From Drosophila pseudoobscura (Eukaryota; Arthropoda; Insecta; Diptera; Drosophilidae), in the NCBI RefSeq assembly GCF_009870125.1, contig NC_046680.1, forward strand, positions 15,829,501 through 15,893,500: a DNA stretch of 64,000 nucleotides. Reading direction: 5' to 3'. A program made the position numbers and the translations under genes. Below, piece by piece: positions 13,137 through 23,581 of the stretch. The notes below the pieces were generated by a model. The model searched no databases. It was given only the letters and a program-made list of their open reading frames with translations, and was not told where the DNA came from. Within the stretch, counting starts at the first letter, position 1. Every line of letters begins with the position of its first letter.

Positions 13137-15644
13137 CGCGACAGGATGAAAACTAATTCCTAATCCGAATGAGGCAGCAGCTGAAAATTAAAATCGTCTC
13201 GATAAGCACAGGAAAAACACACTGATTGGAGTTAAGACTGGAAGTATATCTCCAGACTGGCACTGCACCCACTTTATTGGTATATCCTTGTAGCTATATT
13301 TCAGGATACACGCACAAGCACAAAGAGACACGCGCGGAGCAATTGAGGGAATTGCAACCAGGCCGAGTCGCTGCCGAATTGTAACTGAAACTTGAAGTCG
13401 ACGGCGGCTCGCAACTTGGCCAAAACGAAGACGAAGCAACCGCCAGCGAGAGAAAGAGAGAGAAACGCAGACAGAGAGAGCAGAGACACTGCTGAAGAAG
13501 ATACTCTTGCCATGCTCCCCACGAGGTGAGTTTGATACTCTGACGACCTGATGATTCGAATACCGGACTCAAGCATTCTCAATCAAAGCATCGAAAGTGA
13601 ATCTGGATGCCAACGGCTCATTTCAGCCTTACTTTCAATGGCAACTGCTTCAGCCTCCAATCTACTCCTATCCGATCCACTGGAATGGAGTGGAGGAAAC
13701 GAAACGAAACGAAACCGAAACCGAAAGAAATGAAAGAGAGTAGCCCCGAACTGAAGCTGGAATTGTGCCGCCAGACAGTTAACCGAATGAACAACAATGC
13801 CCTGGTCAATGTGTGTTAAAAACGCCGGCAAAATGCCCGACAAACAAGCCCAAAGTGGGCACATTACCGCTAAGAGAGCCACGCCAAAAATACATGCAGT
13901 CCGCCGAAAAGAAGAAAAACAATACATCAACACAGAAACACAATCGAAGACATAATGAGCAGATTGTGCAGATTTCGGTGGCTCCGGGTTTGTTTATAGC
14001 TCCCTGGGTTACAAGCAATTTGGCAAGCCTGTCCAAGAAGTGAAAGGAAGTGAATAAAGAGAGCCGACCCAATGGGCGTTGGCCTGGGAAAACGTGCCTA
14101 TTCAAATATTTAACATTAAATATATAGTACAGGAAATATTTAATGTAATATAAATGTGCTGTAGGGCTTATAAGAATGTGGAAACAACTTTGTAGATCCC
14201 ACAACTCAGAAGTTGCGGAATCTTACTAGTAACATAAATGTACCAACAGTTTATTATCCTTTATTTCTTTTTTTGTCACGCAATATTTCAACATTTAATG
14301 CCACTCAGTTTTGATAAAAATAAAAGACTTCTCTGAATAGAAACGAATCAGCAGAGATTCTCTTTCTTTACAGTAGTCGTCCAGCCGATGAATCGGCTTC
14401 ATCTCAATTGTTTGCGTATTGAAATTATATTTACTCCGAACAAATATTGAACAATGTTAATCTGGGGTGGCTGTGGAGACAGCCAGCTGTGGACACAGCC
14501 AGCCATAAGCTGTAAATTAGCCACGCACTGGCACTTGCGCACACTCCATCCAAAGTCGTTGCGGCCAAATCGAGTATACGCAGCGTGGAGCGAGACATTT
14601 TTGTAGCTGCAGTTGCAGCTGGAGATGAGCTGGTCTCCCTCCAGAGCTGGTCATGGCCAGACAATTTGCAGTAACCAAAAATCAATGACCGACCGGTTTT
14701 GCATAGGCTTTCAGTGTTTTGTCGTCGGTGCTGGTTGTCGATGGTAACGTAACAACTTTCGCTGAAACGTCATTCCCAACAGCAGCAGCAGCAGCAACAG
14801 CAGCAGAGAGCCAAATGGCAAAAGGCAGGCCAAGAGATAAAGCCACGATATCAGCACGAGATGATGATGAAGCAGAAGAAATTCAGTTCCAGTTCGGCCT
14901 CCTCTTCGCCTTCTCCGACTGCTGGTCTGGCGCTGTGTCGTTTGTTCGCCATTAAGGCGACATGGTCTAGACCAGTTTTGGAGGAGCGAAAATTCGGAAG
15001 TGCAGCCCCGAGAGAGATTTCGAGTGGCATGCCAGGGAAGCGACTCATTTGAATAATTGAAATCCACTTGCACTGCAATTAAGAGCACAAAGCGAAATGT
15101 TTGCATTTCCACACTTTCGATGAGGAACGGAGTCAAAGTCAAGACGAAAATCGAATGCAATGAGCTTGACTATGCCCAAATTGCCGGAAAATTTCATTTC
15201 AGAAATCGAATTGCTTTGGGTCTGTCTGTCTATCGCTCTCATCTGCATCTGCTGAACATGCCAAACATTCAATCGCATTTGAATTGGAAGTGCAGCTGGA
15301 GCCGGAGCTGGCGTTAGAGTTGGTGCCCGGCTGTGGAGCGGAAGTTGTTAAGAGCCCCACAAGCCCCCATTCAAATGATGCAGTCTCACGCGCCTGAGCC
15401 GAGCAACAAGTCCAACAACTGGCTGTGCGTGGAACCGCTTACATTCTCACCGTCCAATCAGTCTGAGAGAAATGTACAGTCGCTAATTACCCTTGCATGG
15501 GTCGTGCCCTGACGTTGCCCCTCGGCAGGTTTCGTCAGGTTTGAACATGAAAAGTGCATGCCAGCACATCTCCTTCTAAACAGTGTCCGACACTGGTTGT
15601 GCCACAAAAATTGGCGACCGGCCGGATTTTCAAACAGTTTCGCG
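13137..15644. other. Intergenic: 5' side of the Gln-rich gene and of IR gene A
   Basis: The minus-strand 5'UTR and promoter of the Gln-rich gene must lie from 13137 upward. A GA-rich tract at 13448-13487 is the kind of sequence found near fly promoters. The block 14101-14340 is very AT-rich. No TATA/Inr pair could be assigned confidently, and no coding exon was found. Confidence 0.5.
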
Positions 15645-17447
15645 ATGACTTCAGAACGGCTCGTTGTGGCTCTACTCTGTCTCGGGCAGGTAACTGCCCA
15701 ACTGTCCAATTTAAGCCTTCACGAAGGAGTAGACTTGGAGGAGAAGTTGCTAAGATTGCTTCTGAGACTGCGCGTGGAGCAGAGCTTTGAAACTCTGGTC
15801 ATCTACGGAGAAGAATGCGCATTCCATTCAATGCTGAGACACTCGCTGGGACCCACTGTGCTGGTGTCCTCGGGAAGCACTGAATCCGATTGGAGCTTCA
15901 GCAGCTCGACACTAATCTTGAGCTGTGGAGCTAGAGCTGAGAGGGAGGGCAACTATCGCACTCTGATGAAGCTGCAAATGAGAAGGCGTCTGCTATACCT
16001 TACGGAAGACATTCAGCCAGAGGAGGTCTGCGACAACTACTCTCTGAAAGAGCAATACAACATAGCCATGGTGAAGGCGGACTTTGTTCAATCAGGCAGC
16101 ATCTACACCTGTCGCTGCTTTCAACAGCTCAACTTTGAAGAGCTGGATCTATTCGACCATAAACCAATTTTTGTGGAACAATTCAGAAATATGCGCAGGG
16201 CCACAATCAAAACTCTGGCGGATCACTTGGCCCCTCGATCTATGTCGTATCATGATGAGAAGACTGGCGAGGAGAAAATGGTTGGTTACGTGGCCAATCT
16301 GATCAATAGCTTCGCCCAGAAGGTAAATGCAACCTTGGACTTTCGTTCCGTAAGGAAGGATGGCGAGAAGACAGAGTCCGTATTTAAGGACATAGTAAGA
16401 TGGGTGAAGGAGGATCGTTTAGACCTTGGCACCACCATGGTAAGCTCTCTGCAGGTACTGAATTTGGATTCATTGAGCTATCCTTATTTGCTGACATCGT
16501 ACTGCCTGATGGTTCCGATCCCCGCCAGGCTGCCGTACAACCAGATATACGCAGTTATAGTAGATCCACTTGTGCTCTGCATCATCCTCATTCTTTTCTA
16601 CCTGCTCTCAGCTCTGCTGATCTACAGCCAGCAATTGTCCTGGCGAGGCCTCACCCTAGCCAATATCCTGCTGAACGACAAGAGCCTGCGCGGCCTTTTG
16701 GGCCAGTCGTTTCCGTTTCCGCGAGACCCAAGGAGGAACATGAAGCTCGTCTTCTTCATTCTGTGCTTCGCTAGTCTGATGATCACCACCATGTACGAGT
16801 CGTATCTTCAGTCCTTCTTCACGCGCCCTCCGCCTGAGCCATCGATCCGTACCTTCCAGGATATTGCCAATTCCCGCCACAAGCTCGCCATCAGTAGATT
16901 TGAGATGAACGTTTTGTCCGCCCGAAAAAGTTCCAATATTCACCTGATACGCAGGAATCGTATTTGTGTCCTCGAAGATCATGAGGATTTCGTGCTTCTA
17001 CGCAATTCATTTAATGACAGCTACGTTTACACGGTAAGCGAGGATCGCTGGAGCACCTACCAGGAGCAGCAGAGGATGTTTGCGCAGCCCTTGTTCTACT
17101 ACTCACTCGATCTCTGCTTCAATCGCTTTCTGTTTTTCCATATCCCACTGCGTCCCCACCTGCCATACCGGCACCTCTTCGAGGAGCACATGCAGCGGCA
17201 GCAAGAGTTCGGATTAGTGAAATTCTGGAAGAGCAGGAGCTTCTTCGACATGGTAAGGCTTGGTGTTACGCCCATGAGGGACTCCAGCCCGCCGCCATAT
17301 ATCAACCCGTCCATTCTGGTGAATGACATCTCCTGGATACTGAAGCTCTATGGGGCAGCCATGGGTATAAGTTGCTGCTGCTTTATCCTCGAGCTTTGGT
17401 TTTGGAGAAGAAGGAGAAAGCCGCACAATGCCATCCTCCAACATTAA
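15645..17447 (+). CDS. Divergent ionotropic receptor (IR) A, intronless, 600 aa
   Basis: A chemosensory ion-channel subunit of the iGluR-derived insect IR family. An in-frame ATG lies at 15558, but starting at 15645 gives a signal peptide (MTSERLVVALLCLGQVTA) and exactly the 600-residue length of the paralogue downstream. Order: signal peptide, poorly conserved ligand-binding S1, TM1 (around IVDPLVLCIILILFYLLSAL), a pore segment containing the SLRGLLGQSFPFPR motif, TM2 (FFILCFASLMITTMY), S2, TM3 near the end (GAAMGISCCCFILELWFW) and a short basic tail. The canonical iGluR SYTANLAAF motif is replaced by MYESYLQSFF, as is usual in divergent IRs. Intronless tandem copies and the chromosomal setting suggest the Ir52 group of the IR20a clade (taste neurons in D. 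melanogaster), but I have not proved orthology. AATAAA at 17515-17520. Confidence 0.88.
   Translation: MTSERLVVALLCLGQVTAQLSNLSLHEGVDLEEKLLRLLLRLRVEQSFETLVIYGEECAFHSMLRHSLGPTVLVSSGSTESDWSFSSSTLILSCGARAEREGNYRTLMKLQMRRRLLYLTEDIQPEEVCDNYSLKEQYNIAMVKADFVQSGSIYTCRCFQQLNFEELDLFDHKPIFVEQFRNMRRATIKTLADHLAPRSMSYHDEKTGEEKMVGYVANLINSFAQKVNATLDFRSVRKDGEKTESVFKDIVRWVKEDRLDLGTTMVSSLQVLNLDSLSYPYLLTSYCLMVPIPARLPYNQIYAVIVDPLVLCIILILFYLLSALLIYSQQLSWRGLTLANILLNDKSLRGLLGQSFPFPRDPRRNMKLVFFILCFASLMITTMYESYLQSFFTRPPPEPSIRTFQDIANSRHKLAISRFEMNVLSARKSSNIHLIRRNRICVLEDHEDFVLLRNSFNDSYVYTVSEDRWSTYQEQQRMFAQPLFYYSLDLCFNRFLFFHIPLRPHLPYRHLFEEHMQRQQEFGLVKFWKSRSFFDMVRLGVTPMRDSSPPPYINPSILVNDISWILKLYGAAMGISCCCFILELWFWRRRRKPHNAILQH
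15896..16280 (+). repeat. Conversion-like tract, copy in IR A
   Basis: This block aligns without gaps to 17954-18338 in IR B at a constant offset of 2058. I count about 8 mismatches in 385 bp (roughly 98% identity), whereas the coding sequence on both sides differs at many positions, including silent ones. Confidence 0.85.
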
Positions 17448-17514
17448 TTCAACCACTTATCTCGAGCCCATCTAAAGCGTTTATTTGCCGACCTATTCGG
17501 ACTAATGAATTTTT

Positions 17515-17520
17515 AATAAA
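17515..17520 (+). terminator. Polyadenylation signal AATAAA of IR A
   Basis: Canonical AATAAA 68 nt after the stop codon, and 183 nt before the next gene's start. Confidence 0.7.
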
Positions 17521-17702
17521 GCAGCTAATTGCCCAAGCACGGACACCGCCACGACCTTCACAGCTGTGCAGCCATGTCCACACCCGACCGTGTTAACAAG
17601 CTGCGAGGAACACGAAAACTGCATGCCAGGGAATCAACCAGGGGCTGAAACACTAGCGTTACCAAAAGTCTAAGCATCGAGGGATTTCACAACAGTTTTG
17701 CT

Positions 17703-19505
17703 ATGGCCTCGCTGGGGATTGTCGTCCTCCTCTTTTGCCTCGGAGATGTTGGTGGCCAACTCTCAGATATCACCAATCGGAGTGAGTTGGACCTGGAGGA
17801 AACATTGCTGCGCCTGCTTCTGCGACTGCGTCTTGAGGAACACTTCGACACTCTGCTCATCTACGGACAGGAGTGCGTTTTCCATACGCTGTCCAAACGC
17901 CTGGAAGCGTCCACTGTGCTGGCGTCCTCGGGCAGCTCGGACTACGATTGGAACTTCAGCAGCTCGACACTAATCTTGAGCTGTGGAGCTAGTGCTGAGA
18001 AGGAGGGCAACTATCGCACTTTGATTAAGCTGCAAATGAGAAGGCGTCTGCTATACCTTACGGAAGACATTCAGCCAGAGGAGGTCTGCGACAACTACTC
18101 TCTGAAAGAGCAATACAACATAGCCATGGTGAAGGCGGACTTTGTTCAATCAGGCAGCATCTACACCTGTCGCTGCTTTCAAGAGCTCAACTTTGAAAAG
18201 CTGGATCTATTCGACCATAAACCAATTTTTGTGGAACAATTCAGAAATATGCGCGGGGCCACAATCAAAACTCTGGCGGATCAATTGGCCCCTCGATCTA
18301 TGTCGTATCATGATGAGAAGACTGGCGAGGAGAAAATGACCGGTTTCGTGGCCAATCTGTTGAATAGCTTCGCCCAGAAGTTAAATGCCAGATTACAGCT
18401 GACTTCGGAACTTAGATCGAAGGTCGGAATACTTAATTACTATGGGAACATATCCAAGTGGGTGGATGAGGATCTGCTCGACATTGGAATGTCCCTGGAT
18501 ACGACTTGGATAAGATCGAACTTCGACACGATGACCTATCCGTATGTGACGGGAAGCTTCTGCTTTATGGTCCCACATCCGCCCAAGGTGCCATATCGAC
18601 AGATATACACGATGATTGTGGATCCCCTCGTTCTGGGCATCATCTTCGTCCTGTTCTGCTTATTCTCGCTCCTCCTGATCTACAGCCAGCAGATGTCCTG
18701 GAAAGGTCTCACCGTGGCAAACATCCTGCTGAACGACAAGAGTCTGCGCGGCCTCCTGGGCCAGTCCTTTCCGTTTCCCCGTGACTCCAGCAAACAAATG
18801 AAGCTTGTCTGCTTCCTGCTGTGCTTCGCGAGTGTGATGATGACCACCATGTACGAGGCCTATCTGCAGTCCTTCTTTACGAGTCCGCCGCCTGAGCCGC
18901 TGCTTCGCTCCTTCAACGATGTGCAACACTCCCGCTATAAGGTCGCCATCAGCCAAGACGATTTGAAGTTGCTGCTGGCCTCCGGACATCAAGGAATCCA
19001 GCAACTGAGCGAAAATCGCACCTGCATCTTTGAGGACTACAACGAGTTCCTTAATCTGCGGGAATCCTTCAATGCCAGCTTCATCTTTCCGGTAACGAAT
19101 TTGCGCTGGCACACCTACGTGGAGCAGCAGAAGTTCTTTGCCGAGCCCGTCTTCTACTTCTCGGACGACATTTGCATCAACCGTTTCTTCTTTCTCGCTG
19201 TGCAGGTGCGCCGGCACCTGCCGTACCGCGAGCTCTTCGAGGAGCATATGCTGCGGCAAAAGGAGTTCGGCTTCCTCAAGTTTTGGATAGACAGAAGCTT
19301 CTACGACATGGTGAGGCTTCGCCTGACTCCGCTGAAGGACTTTAGCTCGCCGGAGGCCTTATGGGACGCCATTTTTTTGGAGGATATATCCTGGATAATG
19401 TCGTTGTACATGGTTGCTATTCTGCTTTGCTGCTTTTGCTTTGCCCTGGAGCTCTGGGTCTCCCGGTGCTGGTCGAAATGGGGGCGATGCAGAGCCCCGA
19501 ATTGA
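17703..19505 (+). CDS. Divergent ionotropic receptor (IR) B, intronless, 600 aa
   Basis: Tandem paralogue of IR A, 255 bp downstream in the same orientation. It starts with a signal peptide (MASLGIVVLLFCLGDVGG). TM1 is IVDPLVLGIIFVLFCLFSLL, the pore region has the same SLRGLLGQSFPFPR motif, TM2 is CFLLCFASVMMTTMY, and TM3 is near the C-terminus (MVAILLCCFCFALELW). The two proteins are alike along their whole length but clearly diverged in the N-terminal 80 residues, the S1 middle and S2. An exception is the block 17954-18338, almost identical to IR A. Likely a subunit of a contact-chemosensory receptor needing a co-receptor such as Ir25a or Ir76b (family knowledge). The ligand is unknown. AATAAA at 19591-19596. 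Confidence 0.88.
   Translation: MASLGIVVLLFCLGDVGGQLSDITNRSELDLEETLLRLLLRLRLEEHFDTLLIYGQECVFHTLSKRLEASTVLASSGSSDYDWNFSSSTLILSCGASAEKEGNYRTLIKLQMRRRLLYLTEDIQPEEVCDNYSLKEQYNIAMVKADFVQSGSIYTCRCFQELNFEKLDLFDHKPIFVEQFRNMRGATIKTLADQLAPRSMSYHDEKTGEEKMTGFVANLLNSFAQKLNARLQLTSELRSKVGILNYYGNISKWVDEDLLDIGMSLDTTWIRSNFDTMTYPYVTGSFCFMVPHPPKVPYRQIYTMIVDPLVLGIIFVLFCLFSLLLIYSQQMSWKGLTVANILLNDKSLRGLLGQSFPFPRDSSKQMKLVCFLLCFASVMMTTMYEAYLQSFFTSPPPEPLLRSFNDVQHSRYKVAISQDDLKLLLASGHQGIQQLSENRTCIFEDYNEFLNLRESFNASFIFPVTNLRWHTYVEQQKFFAEPVFYFSDDICINRFFFLAVQVRRHLPYRELFEEHMLRQKEFGFLKFWIDRSFYDMVRLRLTPLKDFSSPEALWDAIFLEDISWIMSLYMVAILLCCFCFALELWVSRCWSKWGRCRAPN
17954..18338 (+). repeat. Conversion-like tract, copy in IR B
   Basis: Partner of 15896-16280. 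The block starts at the CTTCAGCAGCTCGAC stretch and ends at the GAGAAAATG stretch. Just beyond that, the two genes diverge abruptly (Val-Gly-Tyr versus Thr-Gly-Phe). Confidence 0.85.
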
Positions 19506-22500
19506 GGTCGACGCAGAGATACATACGATCTGGAGATCATGGAGATTACGAGTCACTTTTTACCACATTTTCTTTGTCTGCCTAATCTGAAATAAATTGA
19601 AAAGCTTCTTTAGCCAAGTTAATCTAATTCTGGTCCGATTCGCTGTTGGTTTAGCAACCTTCGCCAAACAAAGGAATGTTGAATAGAGATTCGCCACCTC
19701 CGCAAAATAAATGATAGCGGATATGCTGATGCGGTTGTTTCTGTTGTCGCTGTTATTAAAAACGACATCGAGTCATCACATCAGGGACTGCAAACATTGA
19801 GACAATGCTCAATTTTGGGTTTTGATCGATACGCTTTATTGATTTTGATGTGGTTTTAAAAGACAATCGGATGTGTCTATCTATATCTGTCCATCTACAA
19901 CGATTGTGAAAACCCAAATGGACGGACGCAATGTGCATTCCAGGCGATGAGTCGACCCAATGAACTGGCCAAATATTCGCTGACATCTCACATGATTTGA
20001 TCTTACATAAATATGGCCATAAACGGACGACAATGCGGGTGTTTCAGTCGCAGTCACAGACGCAGCAGCAGCAAAGTCTGCGATTATGCAAACCCGAACT
20101 GGCTACCATCATAAAGGCGTTATAATTTGTGCTTATTTGGGGCCAACTTGCATATTTGATCCGCATCATAGCTCGGTTCGTCACTTTGGCGCCACTTTTG
20201 ACGCGTGCTGATTGGAATTGGGATTGGGTAACGGAACCCCAAGCACCCCAGTGGGTGATACAATACAATGGTCTGACACTGTCATCGCCGGCGGGATTTT
20301 CGAAATCTTTCACTTTCAATTTAGTGGTAAAGAAATCTGTGCTTAATATAGAGTAAGCTGGATCATAAATCATGGCTTTAAATACGCATGTTTGGGGTGC
20401 GCATCATTATGGTTCCCAGGTCCATCAGTTTGGTTTGTCATGGGAAGCCGTGATCAGATCGGATCTGAATCGGATCTGTTGAAACCCCCGATGCAATGCC
20501 ATCGTTCAGTTCAATTGCTCCACCTTTTGACATTTGCAAAAGGCTTTCGGAGCGAAACGAAAGTATCAGACAGTCAGGTCAGGCCAGACCATGGTCCATG
20601 ATCCACTATCTGGCAATCTCTGGCAAGCATTTCTCAACTGCAATCCCAATTCTATTATTATACGCTGTCGACTGCCCATTCGCATTGACGGATGATGACC
20701 ATTTCTCAGCTGCTTGTGCCTTCTTCAGGGTCGTTTAGATTAATAGATTTCTGTGGCTGAAGCCATTATGGCGAGCGCCTTAACCACAGTCGGCTCACAT
20801 GTGGAACAATGTCTGGCAGCAGTTAAACTGTTTTTCGTTTGTTGTTTTTAACCCTTTTTTATTGTATTAATGAGGCCTCGTTTGGAGCTCCACTCATTAT
20901 TCAATAGAGTAATTTTTTTAATTATTTATCGAGCACTTCTGCTGTTTACCCAAACGTATTTGCTGGCTCTTGACGGTGGCTGATTTTCGATCCGGTTGCG
21001 GCTCATAACTCATAAAACCAAACTAATTCGACCTCTAGCATTAACTATTTCACGAATGTGCTAAAAATGCATAATTTTCGGTGGTAATAAAGTGTGTTTC
21101 GGTTTAGGAGGTGTTAATTTCTCGAACGAAGCAACCAATCTGTTTCAATGCCGGACTTGATGCATTTTTACAAACTTGTATTTTGAGGTCACACACGAAA
21201 TGGAATTCCAAAGTCTGGTTGCCTCTCGCTACCCCTTCTCCCTGTCTGTCTTTCTCTGTGTCGGTCTCTTTCTGCTTTGGAGGTGTTTTTCGTCGGGGAC
21301 CGAAAAAACAAAGGCCCAGCCACCATGCCACCCTCTCCAAACTGGCTAAGTAATTTAGTTTCCTAGTTTTTGTCGCTCACAGCTATTAAAAGAGTTTTAG
21401 CGAAGATTGGCAAAACAGTTGCCACCTTTCAGCGGTGCAGCGGTTCAGCTTCCTACAAATGTTTTCGCTCTCTGGGACCCCGCCGAAACTCCAATTACTG
21501 GCTGGAGAGCACTTTGAACTTTTGCTTGTGGCTGTGCCGGCTGCTCGTCCGCCCGCTGCTTTGGCCCATTGCGTCTCCCGCAGCGTCACCAATGCGTATA
21601 CGTAACGTATTAAATATGCGACCGGAGAGCCAACTGCGACGACCGTTCGCAATAAAGATTCGTACGTTAATTACTGAAATTAATCACAGCCAGATCCAAA
21701 TGAGCTCCACTCAGAAAGAATAGTTGGCATCATTTCGCAGAATTACAAAATGAAAGTTGGGTCGAGAATACACCCCACTTGTCAATTAGATATAACAAAA
21801 ATGTAATTTTAACAAGCAACGGCAACGACGAAAAGAAACGAAACGAAAGAAGCAACATCAGCCCCAACGCTCACCTCTCTGACTCGCTGTGTTGCATGTC
21901 AAAGGTAGCAACAGGTTTTTAATAGGAAATCCATTTTGTCTCGTTTCAACAACAAATGAACATGCAATTTGTGCATTAAGTGCCAGAAAAAGTGTCAAGT
22001 GTGACAGTTTCGAGGTAGTCAGTCACTCAGTCAGTCCCTTTCGCTTCCAGCCTCGCTCTAGGCACCATTTTAAGTGATATGAGTTTCCGCTTTTTTAAAT
22101 AATTGCTTTGTCAACTGGGCAGCAATGTGGGTAGTAAAAGTGTCTGGCACATGATAACTTTATTTATGATTTATGTCCTCGCACCAACCGAAAGTCTAAG
22201 GCATGAAAATGCAAAAAAACTTATTTTTTTCGCCTAATTGAACAATAAATTAGTTTCATATGCATATTCTGAATCTTTGGTTTGAACGGCCCGCCAAGGC
22301 GTGTTTCATAGCATACTTTTGGGAGAATACACGTAAAAATTTAAGAATTGGTATTATTTTGTTTTTATATCTCTTATCTTGATATACATAATTGTATACT
22401 ACTATTTATATAGTCTTTGTTCAAACATACTGGTATTTTCTTTTTAATTTGCATAGAATATAACGCTATTGTAAAATTTTACAACGAAACATTATTTACA

Positions 22501-22670
22501 ACGATAGAATCCGGAAGAGATACATTAGGTACCCTAGGATATTATATAATTGAGGGCATGTTTGTCATCTGACGAAGTCTCCGTTATAAAGCTATTTTAA
22601 CGAAATTTTCCAGTTCCAGGAACACAGTTGCTATCCTCTTTACGTAAAGGGGGGCCTAAGTGGGCTAAGT
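19506..22670. other. Intergenic between IR B and pgant1
   Basis: After the IR B poly(A) signal I see no exon with supportable coding content. The segment 22080-22620 is strongly AT-rich. Short frames (20044-20373, 21111-21723) lack domains and splice context. Confidence 0.5.
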
Positions 22671-22679
22671 TCGTTTTTT

Positions 22680-22735
22680 CATCGGTATATTTGCGGTATT
22701 TCTATAGTTCAGACGGCCACACTGCTGCTCCCTCC
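22680..22735 (+). promoter_or_regulatory. Motif 6 / Motif 1-like core promoter, probably pgant1
   Basis: TCGGTATATTT (Ohler Motif 6) at about 22682, a second GGTATTT and then CGGCCACACTG (Motif 1 with one mismatch) near 22713-22723 form the TATA-less housekeeping architecture seen again upstream of the SAAL1-like gene. The nearest downstream gene on this strand is pgant1, 850 bp away, so a 5'UTR or 5' intron would be required. The frame starting at 22748 (49 codons, basic) may be an upstream ORF rather than a gene. Confidence 0.45.
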
Positions 22736-22860
22736 TGCATCGAAAAAATGAGTCGTAGTTTTGCATGGGCTATAAAAACCGGTATGGACCTCAGGCGACA
22801 ACAGACAAGGCAAATGGCAAGGTTCGTACGAACCTCACCTCACGTGCGAGGAAAATATAC

Positions 22861-22888
22861 CTTGAAAACAAGCCGTTTTGTTTTCAAG
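22861..22888. repeat. Perfect 11-bp hairpin
   Basis: Arms 22861-22871 (CTTGAAAACAA) and 22878-22888 are exact reverse complements around a 6-nt loop. If transcription begins near 22730, the hairpin lies in the transcript upstream of pgant1. Confidence 0.6.
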
Positions 22889-23581
22889 ATATATTAAGCA
22901 AGTGGGGTGGCTTTTACCTTGCACTTGTTGCGTTTTCTGGGCCGTTTTGCCTGTTTTCCATACCCTCTTTATCGACCTATTAACGAGTAACATGTGTCAA
23001 AAATTGTTGCATCCCGCGAATTGAATTTTTAAATAGCAGCAAAAAAAAAATTAATGCACAATAAGCTTACAAGTGTCGCCACAGTTTGAAATAAGGGATA
23101 TAGTGCAATCACGTGATGAAAATACGCCTGAAAGACGCCCTCGTCCAACAGTTTTACAACAACAAATGGGAAGGCGAGGGACGTCGGGGTCGTCGCGCTT
23201 AGAATTAATATTTCCATTTAGTCTAGTTTAAGCCACTAAAGCGGGTGAGCGGCGCTATTCAATAAGCGCTGCTTCTAGAAACGAGGAAAAACTGGAATTC
23301 CTATTCTCATTCGCATTCGCGCACAGCCATTCAGATCTACGAACAAAAACATATGCATAGCAATCCAATGCCCGTGCGCCGTGAGTGTGTATTTTCGCCA
23401 GCGACTCGACTCCGTGACAAATGAAGCTAATAGTGTAGGAGAGAAACATTAGCCAGAGACGAGGAAGACGGATTCACAGCCACGTCTGCGTCTGTGGCGT
23501 TGCAATTGAAAGTGACCAGACCAGTGCTACCTCAACCCCAAAGCAACACCCACAACCACAACCACCAAGAAAGCAACCAGA

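Noticed and set aside
15558-15644. N-terminal extension of IR A from an earlier ATG
   Set aside because: The start at 15645 gives a signal peptide and the same 600-aa length as IR B.
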